From positions 124,001-188,000 of the forward strand of contig NZ_QGGW01000008.1 of NCBI RefSeq assembly GCF_003148775.1: 64,000 nucleotides of DNA. Reading direction: 5' to 3'. The position numbers and the translations under genes were made by a program. Shown here piece by piece: positions 46,576 to 56,019 of the stretch. Origin of the DNA: Roseicyclus mahoneyensis (GTDB lineage: Bacteria; Pseudomonadota; Alphaproteobacteria; Rhodobacterales; Rhodobacteraceae). The notes under the pieces are model-generated. The model was not told the DNA's origin, did not search any database, and saw nothing but the letters and a program-made list of their open reading frames with translations. Numbering within the stretch: the stretch's first letter is position 1; the number at the start of each line of letters is the position of its first letter.

Positions 46576-47184
46576 ATGCCTGCCCTCATTCCCACCGACT
46601 TCACCGCCAGAGTGACCTGGCTTGGACACAACCCCGACCGTGACGCGGCGCTGGAAACCTGCGCCCTGACGCGGATGGAGCTGAGCTTTGCGGGCCATGT
46701 CGGAGAAAGCCGGGCCGGGCTGACGCGGCCGTCGGACAGCCGGGTGCTGGCGCAATACAAGCGCGGCACGCCGATCCGCAACACGCGGCAACTCTCGATC
46801 CTGTCGGCCGAGGATCTGGCCGCCATTGCTGCCCGGATGGGTCTCGACGCGCTCGACCCCGCGCTGGTCGGCGCCTCCATGGTGATCGAGGGTATTCCCG
46901 ATTTCAGCTTCGTGCCGCCCTCGTCGCGCCTGCAAGACGAGGACAGCGGCACCACCCTGACGATCGACATGGAAAACCGCCCCTGCCAATTGCCCGCCAA
47001 ACCGATCGAGGCGCGACACCCCGGCTTTGGCAAGGCGTTCAAGCGCGCGGCGGCGGGCCGGCGCGGCGTAACCGCCTGGGTCGAGCGCGAAGGCACGATC
47101 ACGCTTGGCGCGACGCTGCGCCTGCATATCCCCGACCAGCCGGTCTGGCCGCATCTGGAGGCCGTACGCGCCAGCGCCCGGTGA
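46576..47184 (+). CDS. MOSC-domain protein
   Basis: A 202-residue cytosolic protein resembling MOSC (molybdenum cofactor sulfurase C-terminal) domains. 'YKRGTPIRNTRQLSILSAEDL' and MVIEGIPDFSFVPPSSRL are the early strands, and ENRPCQLPAKPIEA holds the conserved Cys that would carry sulfur. The last part (GRRGVTAWVEREGTITLGATLRLH) is the usual G-V-x-x-x-V-x-x-x-G-x-I-x-x-G-D-like ending, though the final Asp is Ala/Thr here. It may carry sulfur to a metal centre or reduce N-hydroxylated substrates; target unknown. AGGAACGGATC precedes the ATG at 46576. Confidence 0.8.
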   Translation: MPALIPTDFTARVTWLGHNPDRDAALETCALTRMELSFAGHVGESRAGLTRPSDSRVLAQYKRGTPIRNTRQLSILSAEDLAAIAARMGLDALDPALVGASMVIEGIPDFSFVPPSSRLQDEDSGTTLTIDMENRPCQLPAKPIEARHPGFGKAFKRAAAGRRGVTAWVEREGTITLGATLRLHIPDQPVWPHLEAVRASAR

Positions 47185-47199
47185 CGCCGCGGGGGGTGC

Positions 47200-47251
47200 A
47201 TGTGTCGCATCGGAAACGCTCCGTGACGACAAGACCCGCGAATGTGTCGCA
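47200..47251 (+). promoter_or_regulatory. Direct repeat upstream of fhs, possible regulator site
   Basis: ATGTGTCGCA occurs at 47200-47209 and again at 47242-47251, exactly 42 bases apart (about four helical turns), 80-130 bases before the fhs start. Two identical 10-mers at helical spacing fit a dimeric or multimeric regulator. No regulator is known to me for this motif. Confidence 0.4.
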
Positions 47252-47331
47252 ATCCGGCCTCACAGCGCCACCGCCGCCCGCTATAGCGGGGGCAATGATC
47301 ATCCCCGCAAGGGAGAGGGAGCCTGCCGACC

Positions 47332-49008
47332 ATGGCCTTCAAGACCGACATCGAAATCGCCCGTGCGGCGCAGAAGAAACCGATCCAGGAGATCGGGGCC
47401 AAGCTGGGCATCCCGACCGAGGCACTGCTGCCTTACGGCCATGACAAGGCCAAGGTGGGGCAGGAGTTCATCACGAGCCTAAAGGACCGCCCCGATGGCA
47501 AGCTGATCTTGGTGACCGCGATCAACCCCACGCCCGCGGGCGAGGGCAAGACGACGACCACTGTGGGTCTGGGCGACGGGCTGAACCGGATCGGGAAAAA
47601 GGCGGCGGTCTGCATCCGCGAGGCCAGCCTTGGCCCGAACTTCGGGATGAAGGGCGGGGCCGCGGGCGGCGGTTATGCGCAGGTCGTGCCGATGGAGGAC
47701 ATGAACCTCCATTTCACCGGCGATTTCCACGCCATCACCAGCGCGCACAATCTGCTGTCGGCGATGATCGACAACCACATCTACTGGGGCAACAGCTTGG
47801 GCATCGACGAGCGCCGCGTGACCTGGCGCCGCGTCATGGACATGAACGACCGCGCGTTGCGTGATGTGGTCGTGTCGCTTGGCGGTGTGGCCAACGGCTT
47901 TCCGCGCCAGACAGGCTTCGACATCACGGTCGCCTCCGAGGTCATGGCGATCTTGTGCCTTGCCTCCGATCTGGCCGATCTGGAGCGGCGGCTGGGCGAC
48001 ATGATCGTGGCCTATACCCGCGACAAGGCGCCGATCTATTGCCGCGACCTCAAGGCCGACGGGGCGATGACGGTGCTGCTGAAAGACGCGATGCAGCCCA
48101 ATCTTGTCCAGACGCTGGAGAACAACCCGGCCTTCGTGCACGGCGGGCCCTTCGCCAATATCGCGCATGGGTGCAATTCGGTCATCGCCACCAGGACGGC
48201 GCTGAAGCTCGCTGACTACGTGGTGACGGAAGCAGGCTTTGGCGCCGATCTGGGCGCCGAGAAGTTCATGAACATCAAGTGCCGCAAGGCGGGGCTGGCA
48301 CCTGCTGCGGTGGTGATCGTGGCCACGGTGCGGGCGATGAAGATGAACGGGGGCGTGGCCAAGGCGGATCTGGGCGCGGAGAATGTCGCGGCGGTCAAGG
48401 CGGGCTGCGCGAATCTCGGGCGGCACATCGAAAACGTGGCGGGCTTCGGCGTGCCGGTCGTGGTCGGCATCAACCATTTCGCAGGCGATACCGAGGCCGA
48501 GATCGCGGCGGTAAAGGACTATGTGGCCGCGCTTGGGTCCGAGGCGATCTTGTGCCGGCACTGGGCCGAGGGCGGCGCGGGGATCGAGGAACTGGCGCGC
48601 CGCGTGGCGGAACTGGCCGATGGCGGCGGGGCGGCGTTCAAGACGCTTTACCCTGACGAGATGGGGCTGATGGAGAAGATCGAGACCATCGCGACGCGCA
48701 TCTACCGCGCAGGCTCGGTCACGGCGGATGCGGGCGTGCGCGCGCAGCTCAAGGCATGGGAAGAGGCCGGCTATGGGCATCTGCCGGTGTGCATGGCCAA
48801 GACGCAATATTCGTTCTCGACCGACCCCAACCTGCGCGGCGCGCCCGAGGGCCATGTGATCCCGGTGCGCGAGGTGCGGCTGTCGGCGGGTGCGGGCTTT
48901 GTCGTGGCGATCTGTGGAGAGATCATGACCATGCCGGGATTGCCGCGCGTGCCGGCTTCGGAAACCATCCGGCTGAACGCGGCGGGGTTGATCGAAGGGC
49001 TGTTCTGA
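47332..49008 (+). CDS. fhs: Formate--tetrahydrofolate ligase
   Basis: A 558-residue cytosolic enzyme joining formate to tetrahydrofolate with ATP. The signature [18 protein letters not shown] is the ATP site; '[19 protein letters not shown]' and '[24 protein letters not shown]' follow in family order; the C-terminus has [27 protein letters not shown]. Length is standard. With folD 148 bases downstream it interconverts formate and methylene-THF, which in Rhodobacteraceae serves oxidation of methyl groups and supply of one-carbon units. Confidence 0.98.
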   Translation: MAFKTDIEIARAAQKKPIQEIGAKLGIPTEALLPYGHDKAKVGQEFITSLKDRPDGKLILVTAINPTPAGEGKTTTTVGLGDGLNRIGKKAAVCIREASLGPNFGMKGGAAGGGYAQVVPMEDMNLHFTGDFHAITSAHNLLSAMIDNHIYWGNSLGIDERRVTWRRVMDMNDRALRDVVVSLGGVANGFPRQTGFDITVASEVMAILCLASDLADLERRLGDMIVAYTRDKAPIYCRDLKADGAMTVLLKDAMQPNLVQTLENNPAFVHGGPFANIAHGCNSVIATRTALKLADYVVTEAGFGADLGAEKFMNIKCRKAGLAPAAVVIVATVRAMKMNGGVAKADLGAENVAAVKAGCANLGRHIENVAGFGVPVVVGINHFAGDTEAEIAAVKDYVAALGSEAILCRHWAEGGAGIEELARRVAELADGGGAAFKTLYPDEMGLMEKIETIATRIYRAGSVTADAGVRAQLKAWEEAGYGHLPVCMAKTQYSFSTDPNLRGAPEGHVIPVREVRLSAGAGFVVAICGEIMTMPGLPRVPASETIRLNAAGLIEGLF

Positions 49009-49021
49009 GGGCAAAGGGGGC

Positions 49022-49147
49022 GCGGGGGCGGGGGCATCGAGCCCCCGCCCCCGCGCAGTCCGCCCTTGAGGGCGGCCCGGGCGCCCTGGCGTGACGACGG
49101 TGCGGGCTGGCGGGCGTCGGGCCATGCATATTTTTGGAAAGATGAAG
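49022..49147 (-). repeat. Dispersed repeat, copy 6 (extended form)
   Basis: A large perfect hairpin, GCGGGGGCGGGGGC-ATCGA-GCCCCCGCCCCCGC (49022-49054), is followed 70 bases later by the core GCATATTTTTGGAAAGATGAAG type (49126-49147). The hairpin could terminate fhs transcription, although no T-run follows. The core ends ten bases before the folD ATG. Confidence 0.7.
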
Positions 49148-49156
49148 GGGACAGGG

Positions 49157-50056
49157 ATGGCCGCGACGATCATCGACGGGAAGGCCTTTGCCGCAGGGGT
49201 GCGGGGGCAGGTGGCGGCGGGCGTCGCGGCGCTGAAGGCGGGGCATGGCATCGTGCCGGGGCTGGCCGTGGTGCTGGTGGGCGAGGATCCGGCGAGTGAG
49301 GTCTATGTCGCGCACAAGCATCAGGCGACGCTGGAGGTCGGCATGCGGTCCTTCGAGCACAAGCTGGCCGCGGACACGCCAGAGGCCGACCTCTTTGCGC
49401 TGATTGATCGGCTCAACGCTGATCCCGAGGTCCATGGCATCTTGTGCCAGTTTCCCGTTCCGGACCATCTGAGCGAGCGGCGCACGGTCGCGCGCATCGA
49501 TCCGGCCAAGGATGTCGACGGGCTGAGCGTGACCAATGCCGGTCTGCTGGCAACGGGCGAGCGGGCGCTGGTCAGTTGCACACCGCTGGGCTGTCTGATG
49601 CTGCTGCGCGACCAGTTGGGGAGCCTGTCGGGCAAGGAGGCGGTGGTCATCGGCCGCTCGAACCTGTTCGGAAAGCCGATGGCGCAGTTGCTGTTGCAGG
49701 AAAACTGCACCGTCACCATCGCCCATTCGCGGACGACGAACCTGCCCGAGGTCTGTGCGCGGGCCGATATTCTGGTCGCGGCCGTGGGGCGGGCGGAGAT
49801 GGTGCGGGGCGACTGGGTCAAGCCCGGCGCGACCGTGATCGATGTGGGCATAACCCGGGTGCCGCATCCACAGACGCCGGGCAAGACGCGGCTGATCGGG
49901 GACGTGCATTTCGAGTCCGCCGTTGCGGTCGCGGGTGCGATCACCCCGGTGCCGGGGGGCGTGGGGCCGATGACCATCGCCTGCCTTCTGGCCAATACGC
50001 TGACCGCGTGTTGCCGCGCCCATGGGTTGCCCGAACCCGAGGGGCTGACCGTCTGA
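49157..50056 (+). CDS. folD: Methylenetetrahydrofolate dehydrogenase/methenyltetrahydrofolate cyclohydrolase
   Basis: A 299-residue bifunctional enzyme converting methylene-THF to methenyl- and formyl-THF with NADP. Substrate-site motifs are '[20 protein letters not shown]' with the catalytic Lys nearby, and [12 protein letters not shown]; the nucleotide site is [17 protein letters not shown]; the end is [28 protein letters not shown] lies before the ATG at 49157. The frame is open upstream through the repeat core (MHIFGKMKG), so a repeat-derived N-terminal extension is formally possible. Confidence 0.97.
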   Translation: MAATIIDGKAFAAGVRGQVAAGVAALKAGHGIVPGLAVVLVGEDPASEVYVAHKHQATLEVGMRSFEHKLAADTPEADLFALIDRLNADPEVHGILCQFPVPDHLSERRTVARIDPAKDVDGLSVTNAGLLATGERALVSCTPLGCLMLLRDQLGSLSGKEAVVIGRSNLFGKPMAQLLLQENCTVTIAHSRTTNLPEVCARADILVAAVGRAEMVRGDWVKPGATVIDVGITRVPHPQTPGKTRLIGDVHFESAVAVAGAITPVPGGVGPMTIACLLANTLTACCRAHGLPEPEGLTV

Positions 50057-50096
50057 GGGTGTCAAGGCTGGCCGCGAGCCTGACAAGGATCTCGCA

Positions 50097-50525
50097 TCAG
50101 GCAGGGATCATCGTGCCTTGCAAGATCGCCGTGGCTTTGCGTTCCCCGGTTGCATCCTCGGCCAGAACGGTCGCCCGCACCACGCTGAGCCTGCGACCCG
50201 ACCGGATCACCTCACCCTCCGCGATCAGGCGATGGCCTGCGGCGGGGGCGATCAGGTTGATCTTCATCTCGATCGTCAGAACCTCGCTGTCCGGCGGCAT
50301 CATGCTGAGCGCGGCATAGCCCGCCGCGCTGTCTCCCAAGGCGAAACTGGCGCCTGCATGGGCGAACCCGTGCTGTTGCGATATGACCGAGGTGATCGGC
50401 ATGCTCAGGACCACGCGCCCGGCGTGCAGGTCATCGATCCGGGCGTCCATGGTTGTCATCAACCCCTGTCGCGCAAAGCTGTCGCGGATTGCCCGCGCCA
50501 CGTCGCCGGACAGTGAAATATTCAT
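50097..50525 (-). CDS. PaaI-family (hotdog) thioesterase
   Basis: A 142-residue hotdog-fold protein. 'QQHGFAHAGASFALGDSAAGYAAL' is the H-G-x-x-H-x-G helix typical of PaaI and YbgC-like thioesterases, with the Asp of GDS as likely catalytic residue. 'LTIEMKINLIAPAAGHRLIAEGEVI' is the central long strand. It should hydrolyse an acyl- or aryl-CoA; the substrate is not evident. The start MNISLSG (50525) is the first with family-like spacing. Convergent with folD. Confidence 0.85.
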   Translation of the reverse strand: MNISLSGDVARAIRDSFARQGLMTTMDARIDDLHAGRVVLSMPITSVISQQHGFAHAGASFALGDSAAGYAALSMMPPDSEVLTIEMKINLIAPAAGHRLIAEGEVIRSGRRLSVVRATVLAEDATGERKATAILQGTMIPA

Positions 50526-50616
50526 GATTGCGCTCCACAACTATCGAGCCGTCGCTCTCTTGGGGTTGATCCTTGGTCTACCTGATGTTTAGGTCTGACG
50601 CGCAACTTTTGGTCAT

Positions 50617-51528
50617 ATGAACGCTCGAATGGCGAACGGAAACACCTCGGAAGCGTCGGCGGGGGGGCGCGCTACCTGGATCTATCGGTGGTCCGGCTGG
50701 GCTCTTCTATCGTGTCTTCTGGCCTTTGCCGCCCCTTACGGTGAGGCGATGTCGCTCGATTTTTTCGGGCGGCTCGGATACTGGGCGAGCATCAATGCCA
50801 TGGCGATCATGATGGCGGTCTTCGTGCGCAACCTTGTACTGCGGTGGTTTCCAAGCGAGAGCCTTGCCGTGCTGATTGCCATCGCGATCTTGCAGGCGCT
50901 GACCCTTGGCCCATCGATCTGGCTGGTGAACAATTATGCGTTCGGCTTCGACATCTCGGGTCCGGTGTGGTTGGCCGAGCTGGTGATGGTTGTTCTCCTC
51001 GCCGCGCTCTGTGTCGCCCTGATCCGCTACGAGGTCGGCCGTGTTCGGGCCTTTGCCGCCGCCGAACAGGGCAGTGTGCTTTTGCCCGAGATTGACCAAA
51101 ATCACAGGCCCGGGTTTCTGGACCAGCCCGACCCCCCCTTGGCGGGCGAGGTTTTGCTGGTGTCGGCCGCCGATCACTACCTTGATGTCGTGACCACCCA
51201 GGCGCAGGGTCGTGTTTTGCTGCGGTTCCGAGATGCGTTGATCGACCTCGAAACTGTGCCGGGGTTTCGCATTCACCGGTCGCACTGGGTCGCCGCGTCG
51301 GAACTGACCCTGGTCCGGCAGGAGGGGCGTCGTCATGTCGCCGAACTGCGCTCGGGCAAGTCTTTGCCGGTCAGTGACGCCTATGTCGAGGGGTTACGCC
51401 TTGCGGGGCTCATGGAGGAGTGCGCCACGGGAAAACGCATTGGGCGGGGGCCCAGCACAAGGATTTCGGCGCGCGGCGAAAAAAGGCACGCCAGTTCGGG
51501 GCGGTCACAAAGCATCCCGCCCGTGTAG
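50617..51528 (+). CDS. Membrane-anchored LytTR-type DNA-binding regulator
   Basis: A 303-residue protein with four predicted helices in the first half (WALLSCLLAFAAPYG, INAMAIMMAVFVRNLVL, LAVLIAIAILQALTLG, LAELVMVVLLAALCVALI) and a LytTR domain from about residue 175: LLVSAADHYLDVVTTQAQG, 'IDLETVPGFRIHRSHWVA' and 'LRSGKSLPVSDAYVEGLR'. LytTR domains bind DNA through beta strands. No phospho-receiver is present, so signalling is presumably by the membrane part. The last 50 residues (ATGKRIGRG... SIPPV) are polar and overlap the end of the convergent pdeM gene by 148 bases. Confidence 0.82.
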   Translation: MNARMANGNTSEASAGGRATWIYRWSGWALLSCLLAFAAPYGEAMSLDFFGRLGYWASINAMAIMMAVFVRNLVLRWFPSESLAVLIAIAILQALTLGPSIWLVNNYAFGFDISGPVWLAELVMVVLLAALCVALIRYEVGRVRAFAAAEQGSVLLPEIDQNHRPGFLDQPDPPLAGEVLLVSAADHYLDVVTTQAQGRVLLRFRDALIDLETVPGFRIHRSHWVAASELTLVRQEGRRHVAELRSGKSLPVSDAYVEGLRLAGLMEECATGKRIGRGPSTRISARGEKRHASSGRSQSIPPV

Positions 51529-52079
51529 GCGCCGTAGGCGGGCAAGATCACCCGATCGGCATCCAGCAGCGCGCAGCGCCGGACAATGGACCTGCCCCCC
51601 AGTACGATCCGCGCCTTGGGGTGGTAATGACCCGATACCTCTCCCCGTGCGTCCGGTTCCGCGATGTGGCGGAACACCAGCGGTGCGGCGCGGTGGTCGG
51701 CGCGGCAGGTGCCACCAAGATCGACCGGGCCCGGATCGTGATTGCCCAGAACCCAGACCCAGCCTCGCCCGGCCATCAGCCCGGTCAATCGGTTCTGGAT
51801 CGTGGCGGGCAAGGCCCGGGACGCCGCCAGATCATCAAAGCTGTCGCCAAGGCAGATGACCTCGGCCGGATCGGTGGTGGCGATATCATGCGAAAGCCGG
51901 TCGATGGTTTCTTCGTTCTCGTAGGGGGGCAGGATAGGGCCGCCCAGCCGGGCCAAGCGCTCGGATTTTCCCAGATGGAGGTCGGCGACGCACAAGAGCC
52001 GCCGCGCGGGCCAATATAGGGCCCCCGAGGGCAACAGGTGCAGCGTTTCGCCTTGAAATTCGAAGGGCAGGTTGTTCAT
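51381..52079 (-). CDS. pdeM: Ligase-associated DNA damage response endonuclease PdeM
   Basis: A 232-residue metallophosphoesterase-fold protein. Metal-ligand motifs appear in order: ADLHLGKSE, LGDSFDDL, VLGNHDPGP and SGHYHPKARI. In other bacteria PdeM is encoded with an Lhr-like helicase, an MBL-fold exonuclease and an ATP-dependent DNA ligase. Here the helicase gene is just upstream (its stop is 41 bases before this ATG). The C-terminal tail after 'ILVLGPRP' overlaps the 3' end of the LytTR gene on the other strand and is probably not part of the fold. Confidence 0.88.
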   Translation of the reverse strand: MNNLPFEFQGETLHLLPSGALYWPARRLLCVADLHLGKSERLARLGGPILPPYENEETIDRLSHDIATTDPAEVICLGDSFDDLAASRALPATIQNRLTGLMAGRGWVWVLGNHDPGPVDLGGTCRADHRAAPLVFRHIAEPDARGEVSGHYHPKARIVLGGRSIVRRCALLDADRVILPAYGAYTGGMLCDRPELACLFSPRAEILVLGPRPMRFPVAHSSMSPARRNPST

Positions 52080-52119
52080 GATTTGTTCATAAGGCGGGCA
52101 GTGGCGCTGGCGCAAGGGG

Positions 52120-54543
52120 TCACGATAGGGTTGCACTCAGCCCGGCAGCTGCCATCAGACGCTGCGCCTCCTGCTCCAGCAGGCGTTGGTCTGCGCTTCC
52201 TGCGATGGGCACGCGGCCCGGTTCAAGAAACAGGGGGGCGGCCAGCGGGCTGACGCGGCTCAGGCGGGCGTGGTCGATGCGGCCGTCGATGCGGGCCAGC
52301 ATCGCCTCGATCCGGCCGAAATCCACCAGACCGCGCATGGCCTCGGCCCGCGTGATGTCGAGCATGATGTGGCCGGGGTCGTATTTGCGCAGCGTGTCGT
52401 AGAGGATGTCGGTGGAAAAGGTCGCCTGCCGCCCGGTCTTGCGTTTGCCGCCGGGCTGGTTGCGGTCGATCAGGCCGGCGACGATGGCGCTGCCCTTGAA
52501 GGTGCGCTTCATCACGGCATTGTCGGCCAGCCACGCCTCCATGGTTTCCACGAGGTTGTCGCGGGTGAAGAGCGGGCGAGGGTCCTCCAGCGGGTCGAGG
52601 CCCCAGATCAGCGTCGCGTAATCGGTGGCGACAAAGCCCATCGGGTTCAGGCCCATGTCCTCCATCCGCTTGGTGATGAGAAGGCCCAGCGTCTGCTGCG
52701 CGTTGCGACCCGCGAAACCATAGGCCACGACATGTTCGCGCCCGTCATGGGGAAAACTTTCGACCAGAAGCCGGTCGCGTTCGGGCAGGCGGCTGACGCG
52801 GCGTTGCAGGTGCAGCCATTCCCGGGTGTGGGCGGGCAGGCCGGGCCAATCGTCCGCTCGGAACATCGCAAGGATGCGGTCGCTGAGTTGGGTGGAGGTG
52901 GCGAATTTCGTACCCATGAAGGTGGCGATCTTGGGTTTGAGGGTGGGGGTGCGGCTGACCTCCACCACCATCTCGCGCATTCCCTCGTAGCGCACGATCT
53001 GGCCGCCGATCAGGAAGGTGTCGCCCTTGCGGAGCATGGAGGCGAAGTATTCCTCCACCTCGCCCAAGGGCGCGCCGCCGCGCGTGCGTTGGTAGCGGAC
53101 CTGCATCTTGTCGGCATCGACGATGGTGCCGATGTTCATCCGGATGCGCGTCGTGCTTCGCGGATCGCGCAACTGCCATTGGCCGTCCGCACGTTGTACA
53201 AGCCTTTGCCACTGGTCATAGGCCCGCAACGCGTAGCCCCCCGTCGCCGCGAAATCGAGGCAGCGGTCAAAGGTTTTGCGCGGCAGATCCGCATAGGCGC
53301 CCGCGGTGCGGATTTCCGCGAACAGCTCGTCGGCGGTGAAGGGGCCTGCGGCGGCGCGGATCAGGATGTGCTGACACAGCACGTCGAGCGGGCCGGTATG
53401 ATCGGTGTCGCCGTCAAGCTGGTGCGCGCGCACAGCGTCGAGCGCGGCGGTGCACTCGATCACCTCGAACCGATTGGCGGGCACGATCAGCGCCTTGGAC
53501 GGCGCGTTGTAGCGGTGGTTGGCGCGCCCGATCCGCTGCACCAGCCGCTTGACGTTCTTGGGCGCGCCGACCTGGATCACGAGATCGACGTCGCCCCAGT
53601 CGATGCCCAGATCGAGCGACCCGGTGCAGACGATGGCCTTGAGCCGCCCCTCGACCATCGCCTGTTCCACCTTTTCGCGCTGTTCGCGGGCCAGCGCGCC
53701 GTGGTGGATGCCGATGGGCAATTGATCCTCGTTGGCGAGCCAGAGGTGATGGAAAAAGATCTCGGCCTGCGCGCGGGTGTTGTGGAAGATGAGCGTCGTG
53801 CGGTGCTTGCGGATTTCCTCCAGCACGGCCGGGATGGCGTAGCGCCCCCCGCCGCCCGACCATGGCGGCGGCGTTTCGGTCGTGAGCATGGCGATATCGG
53901 GGTCGGGGCCGGGGTCGGCCAGCAAGATCTCGCAGGGGTCGGGGTGGCGGGCGAGGATGCGGGCGATGGCGGCGGGATCCTCGACCGTGGCCGACAGGCC
54001 GACGCGGCGCAGGCCCGGCGCAAGGGCGGAGAGCCGCGAGAGGGCGAGCATCAGCTGGTCGCCGCGTTTGGATTCCGCCAGCGCGTGGATTTCATCGACG
54101 ATGATGCGTTGCAACCCGGCAAACGTGCGGTGCGCATCCTCGTAGGACACCAAAAGCGCAAGACTTTCCGGCGTGGTCAGCAAGATGTGCGGCGGGTCGG
54201 CGCGCTGACGCCGCTTTGTGTGCGATGAGGTGTCGCCGGTGCGATCCTCGACCCTGATGGGCAGGCCCATGTCGGTGATGGGGCCGGTCAGGTTGCGCTT
54301 TATGTCGGCCGCCAGCGCCTTGAGCGGCGAGACATAGAGCGTGTGCAGACCCTTGTGCGATCCATCCGCCAGATCGGCCAGCGTGGGCAAAAAGCCCGCC
54401 ATGGTCTTGCCGCCGCCGGTGGGGGCGATCAGCAATTGGCAGGGCGCATCCTTCCGGTCCAGCATGTCTTGCTGGTGCGGGTGGATGGACCATCCGCGAG
54501 CGGAAAACCATCCGGCAATCGGGGGGGGCAGGGGGCGCATCAT
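52120..54543 (-). CDS. Ligase-associated DNA damage response DEXH-box helicase (Lhr-core type)
   Basis: An 807-residue superfamily 2 helicase. Motif I is IAPTGGGKTMAGFLP at about residue 40; motif II is VDEIHAL; motif III GLSATVEDP; motif VI RIGRANHRYNAPSKAL. The remaining winged-helix and beta-sheet region (RWYQRTRGGAPLGEVEEYF-type stretch and FIGGQIVRYEGM) is the Lhr-core architecture. It unwinds DNA or RNA:DNA hybrids during repair. Two ATGs stand at the start (MMRPLPP). Followed 40 bases later by pdeM; the ligase and exonuclease of the usual quartet are not within the window. Confidence 0.92.
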   Translation of the reverse strand: MMRPLPPPIAGWFSARGWSIHPHQQDMLDRKDAPCQLLIAPTGGGKTMAGFLPTLADLADGSHKGLHTLYVSPLKALAADIKRNLTGPITDMGLPIRVEDRTGDTSSHTKRRQRADPPHILLTTPESLALLVSYEDAHRTFAGLQRIIVDEIHALAESKRGDQLMLALSRLSALAPGLRRVGLSATVEDPAAIARILARHPDPCEILLADPGPDPDIAMLTTETPPPWSGGGGRYAIPAVLEEIRKHRTTLIFHNTRAQAEIFFHHLWLANEDQLPIGIHHGALAREQREKVEQAMVEGRLKAIVCTGSLDLGIDWGDVDLVIQVGAPKNVKRLVQRIGRANHRYNAPSKALIVPANRFEVIECTAALDAVRAHQLDGDTDHTGPLDVLCQHILIRAAAGPFTADELFAEIRTAGAYADLPRKTFDRCLDFAATGGYALRAYDQWQRLVQRADGQWQLRDPRSTTRIRMNIGTIVDADKMQVRYQRTRGGAPLGEVEEYFASMLRKGDTFLIGGQIVRYEGMREMVVEVSRTPTLKPKIATFMGTKFATSTQLSDRILAMFRADDWPGLPAHTREWLHLQRRVSRLPERDRLLVESFPHDGREHVVAYGFAGRNAQQTLGLLITKRMEDMGLNPMGFVATDYATLIWGLDPLEDPRPLFTRDNLVETMEAWLADNAVMKRTFKGSAIVAGLIDRNQPGGKRKTGRQATFSTDILYDTLRKYDPGHIMLDITRAEAMRGLVDFGRIEAMLARIDGRIDHARLSRVSPLAAPLFLEPGRVPIAGSADQRLLEQEAQRLMAAAGLSATLS

Positions 54544-54598
54544 GCCCCCTAGATAGAGGATGGCGGGCGTTTGGAAACAGGGGCCCTTCCCCGCGCCC

Positions 54599-55921
54599 TT
54601 AGTGGACGATCTTTTCCGCCTTGACGTAGAGGTTTTCCCAAGCCCGGTCGATGAACTCCGGGCGCATCTGGTAGGGGATGCCCTCGAAATCGCAGATCGC
54701 CTTGATCTGGTCGCACAAGAACACCGGGTGATAGTTGGCGTAGATGTGGTTGATCGTCGGATACTTCGTCTTGAGCAGGTGGATCAGCGACGCCTCATCC
54801 AGCGGCACGCCCTTCTTCTTGGCGACCATGGCGAAGATCTTGAGGAATTGTTCCTGCGTCGGGCCGTCGATCTTGACCTTGAAGAAGATCCGGCGAAGCG
54901 CCGCTTGGTCGAAGATGTCATTGGGGTGGAAGTTGGTCGAGAACACCACAAGCGTGTCGAAGGGCACCTCGAATTTCTCGCCCGATTGCAGGGCGAGGAT
55001 GTCATAGGAATTTTCCATCGGCACGATCCAGCGGTTGATCAGCGCCTGTGGCGGTTCCTCTTGCCGGCCAAGGTCGTCGACGATGAAGACGCCGCCGGTG
55101 GATTTGAGTTGCAGCGACGCCTGATAGGTTCGGCTGACCGCGTTGTAGTTGAGGTCGAGCATCGACAGCGTCAGCTCGCCCCCCGTCATGACGGTCGGGC
55201 GCGTGCACAGCGTGTAGCGCGTGTCGAACCGGGCCGAGGCCTTGCGCAGCGGGCTCTGGTCGGCCGCGTCTTCGGCCTGTTTGACGGGCGTGTGCACGAT
55301 CGGGTCGAACATGGTGATGACCTGACCGGCATAGGCCAGCGCATGGGGCACATAGATATTGTCGCCCATCGCCGCGCGGATGCCCTCGGCGATCGAGGAT
55401 TTGCCGTTGCCCGGTGGGCCATACATCAGCACCGACCGCCCCGAGCCCACGGCCGGGCCAAGCTGGTCGATCAAGCCGTTGGGCAAGATCAGATGGCCCA
55501 TGGAGCGTTCCAGCATGTCGCGCGTCAGCTTGACGTCGCGGATCGACTGGCGCTTGACCTGTGCCTTGTAATCGGCCAGCGGCACGGGCATCGGGCCGTA
55601 ATATTCGGATTGCGACAGGGCATCGAGCGCGCGCGCCTTGCCGCCATCGGTCAACTGAAAGCCCATCTCCGAGCTGGAGGTTGCGTGCAGTGTGCCCGTC
55701 GCCTGCATCAGACCCAGATCGCGCAGGTTGTCGATCAACTCTTGGGCCAATGGGATCGGCAGGGCGATCGCCTGTGCGATCTCGGATGCCTTCTCGACAT
55801 TTTTGCGGAAGACGGTCTTGAGCAAGATGTCCCGCATCATCACGGGCGTCAGGCCCGTATCCGCCAACCTGCGCAGCGGCGGCGGTGACATCAGTTCGGA
55901 TTGCGCGACCTGAACATTCAT
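54599..55921 (-). CDS. AAA+ ATPase next to the Tad pilus locus
   Basis: A 440-residue cytosolic ATPase. The N-terminal 100 residues look like a winged-helix fold ('LLKTVFRKNVEKASEIAQAIALP'). The ATPase domain has Walker A GPPGNGKSS at 168-176, Walker B-like FIVDDLGRQEEPP and sensor-1-like VVFSTNFHP, followed by a helical lid (ALRRIFFKVKIDGPTQEQFL). Related proteins sit beside tad/cpa genes in Rhodobacterales, but their role in pilus assembly is not established to my knowledge. It is on the same strand as the Tad genes, 98 bases after cpaA. Confidence 0.8.
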   Translation of the reverse strand: MNVQVAQSELMSPPPLRRLADTGLTPVMMRDILLKTVFRKNVEKASEIAQAIALPIPLAQELIDNLRDLGLMQATGTLHATSSSEMGFQLTDGGKARALDALSQSEYYGPMPVPLADYKAQVKRQSIRDVKLTRDMLERSMGHLILPNGLIDQLGPAVGSGRSVLMYGPPGNGKSSIAEGIRAAMGDNIYVPHALAYAGQVITMFDPIVHTPVKQAEDAADQSPLRKASARFDTRYTLCTRPTVMTGGELTLSMLDLNYNAVSRTYQASLQLKSTGGVFIVDDLGRQEEPPQALINRWIVPMENSYDILALQSGEKFEVPFDTLVVFSTNFHPNDIFDQAALRRIFFKVKIDGPTQEQFLKIFAMVAKKKGVPLDEASLIHLLKTKYPTINHIYANYHPVFLCDQIKAICDFEGIPYQMRPEFIDRAWENLYVKAEKIVH

Positions 55922-56019
55922 GTGATCGACCCCCGTTTACGCCCCGTTTGCGCGTCGTGCGATACCTTGCCGGGCGATTGCGGCGCTTTCACGGCGTGGA
56001 TAGGAAAGCGTCGCGGCAC

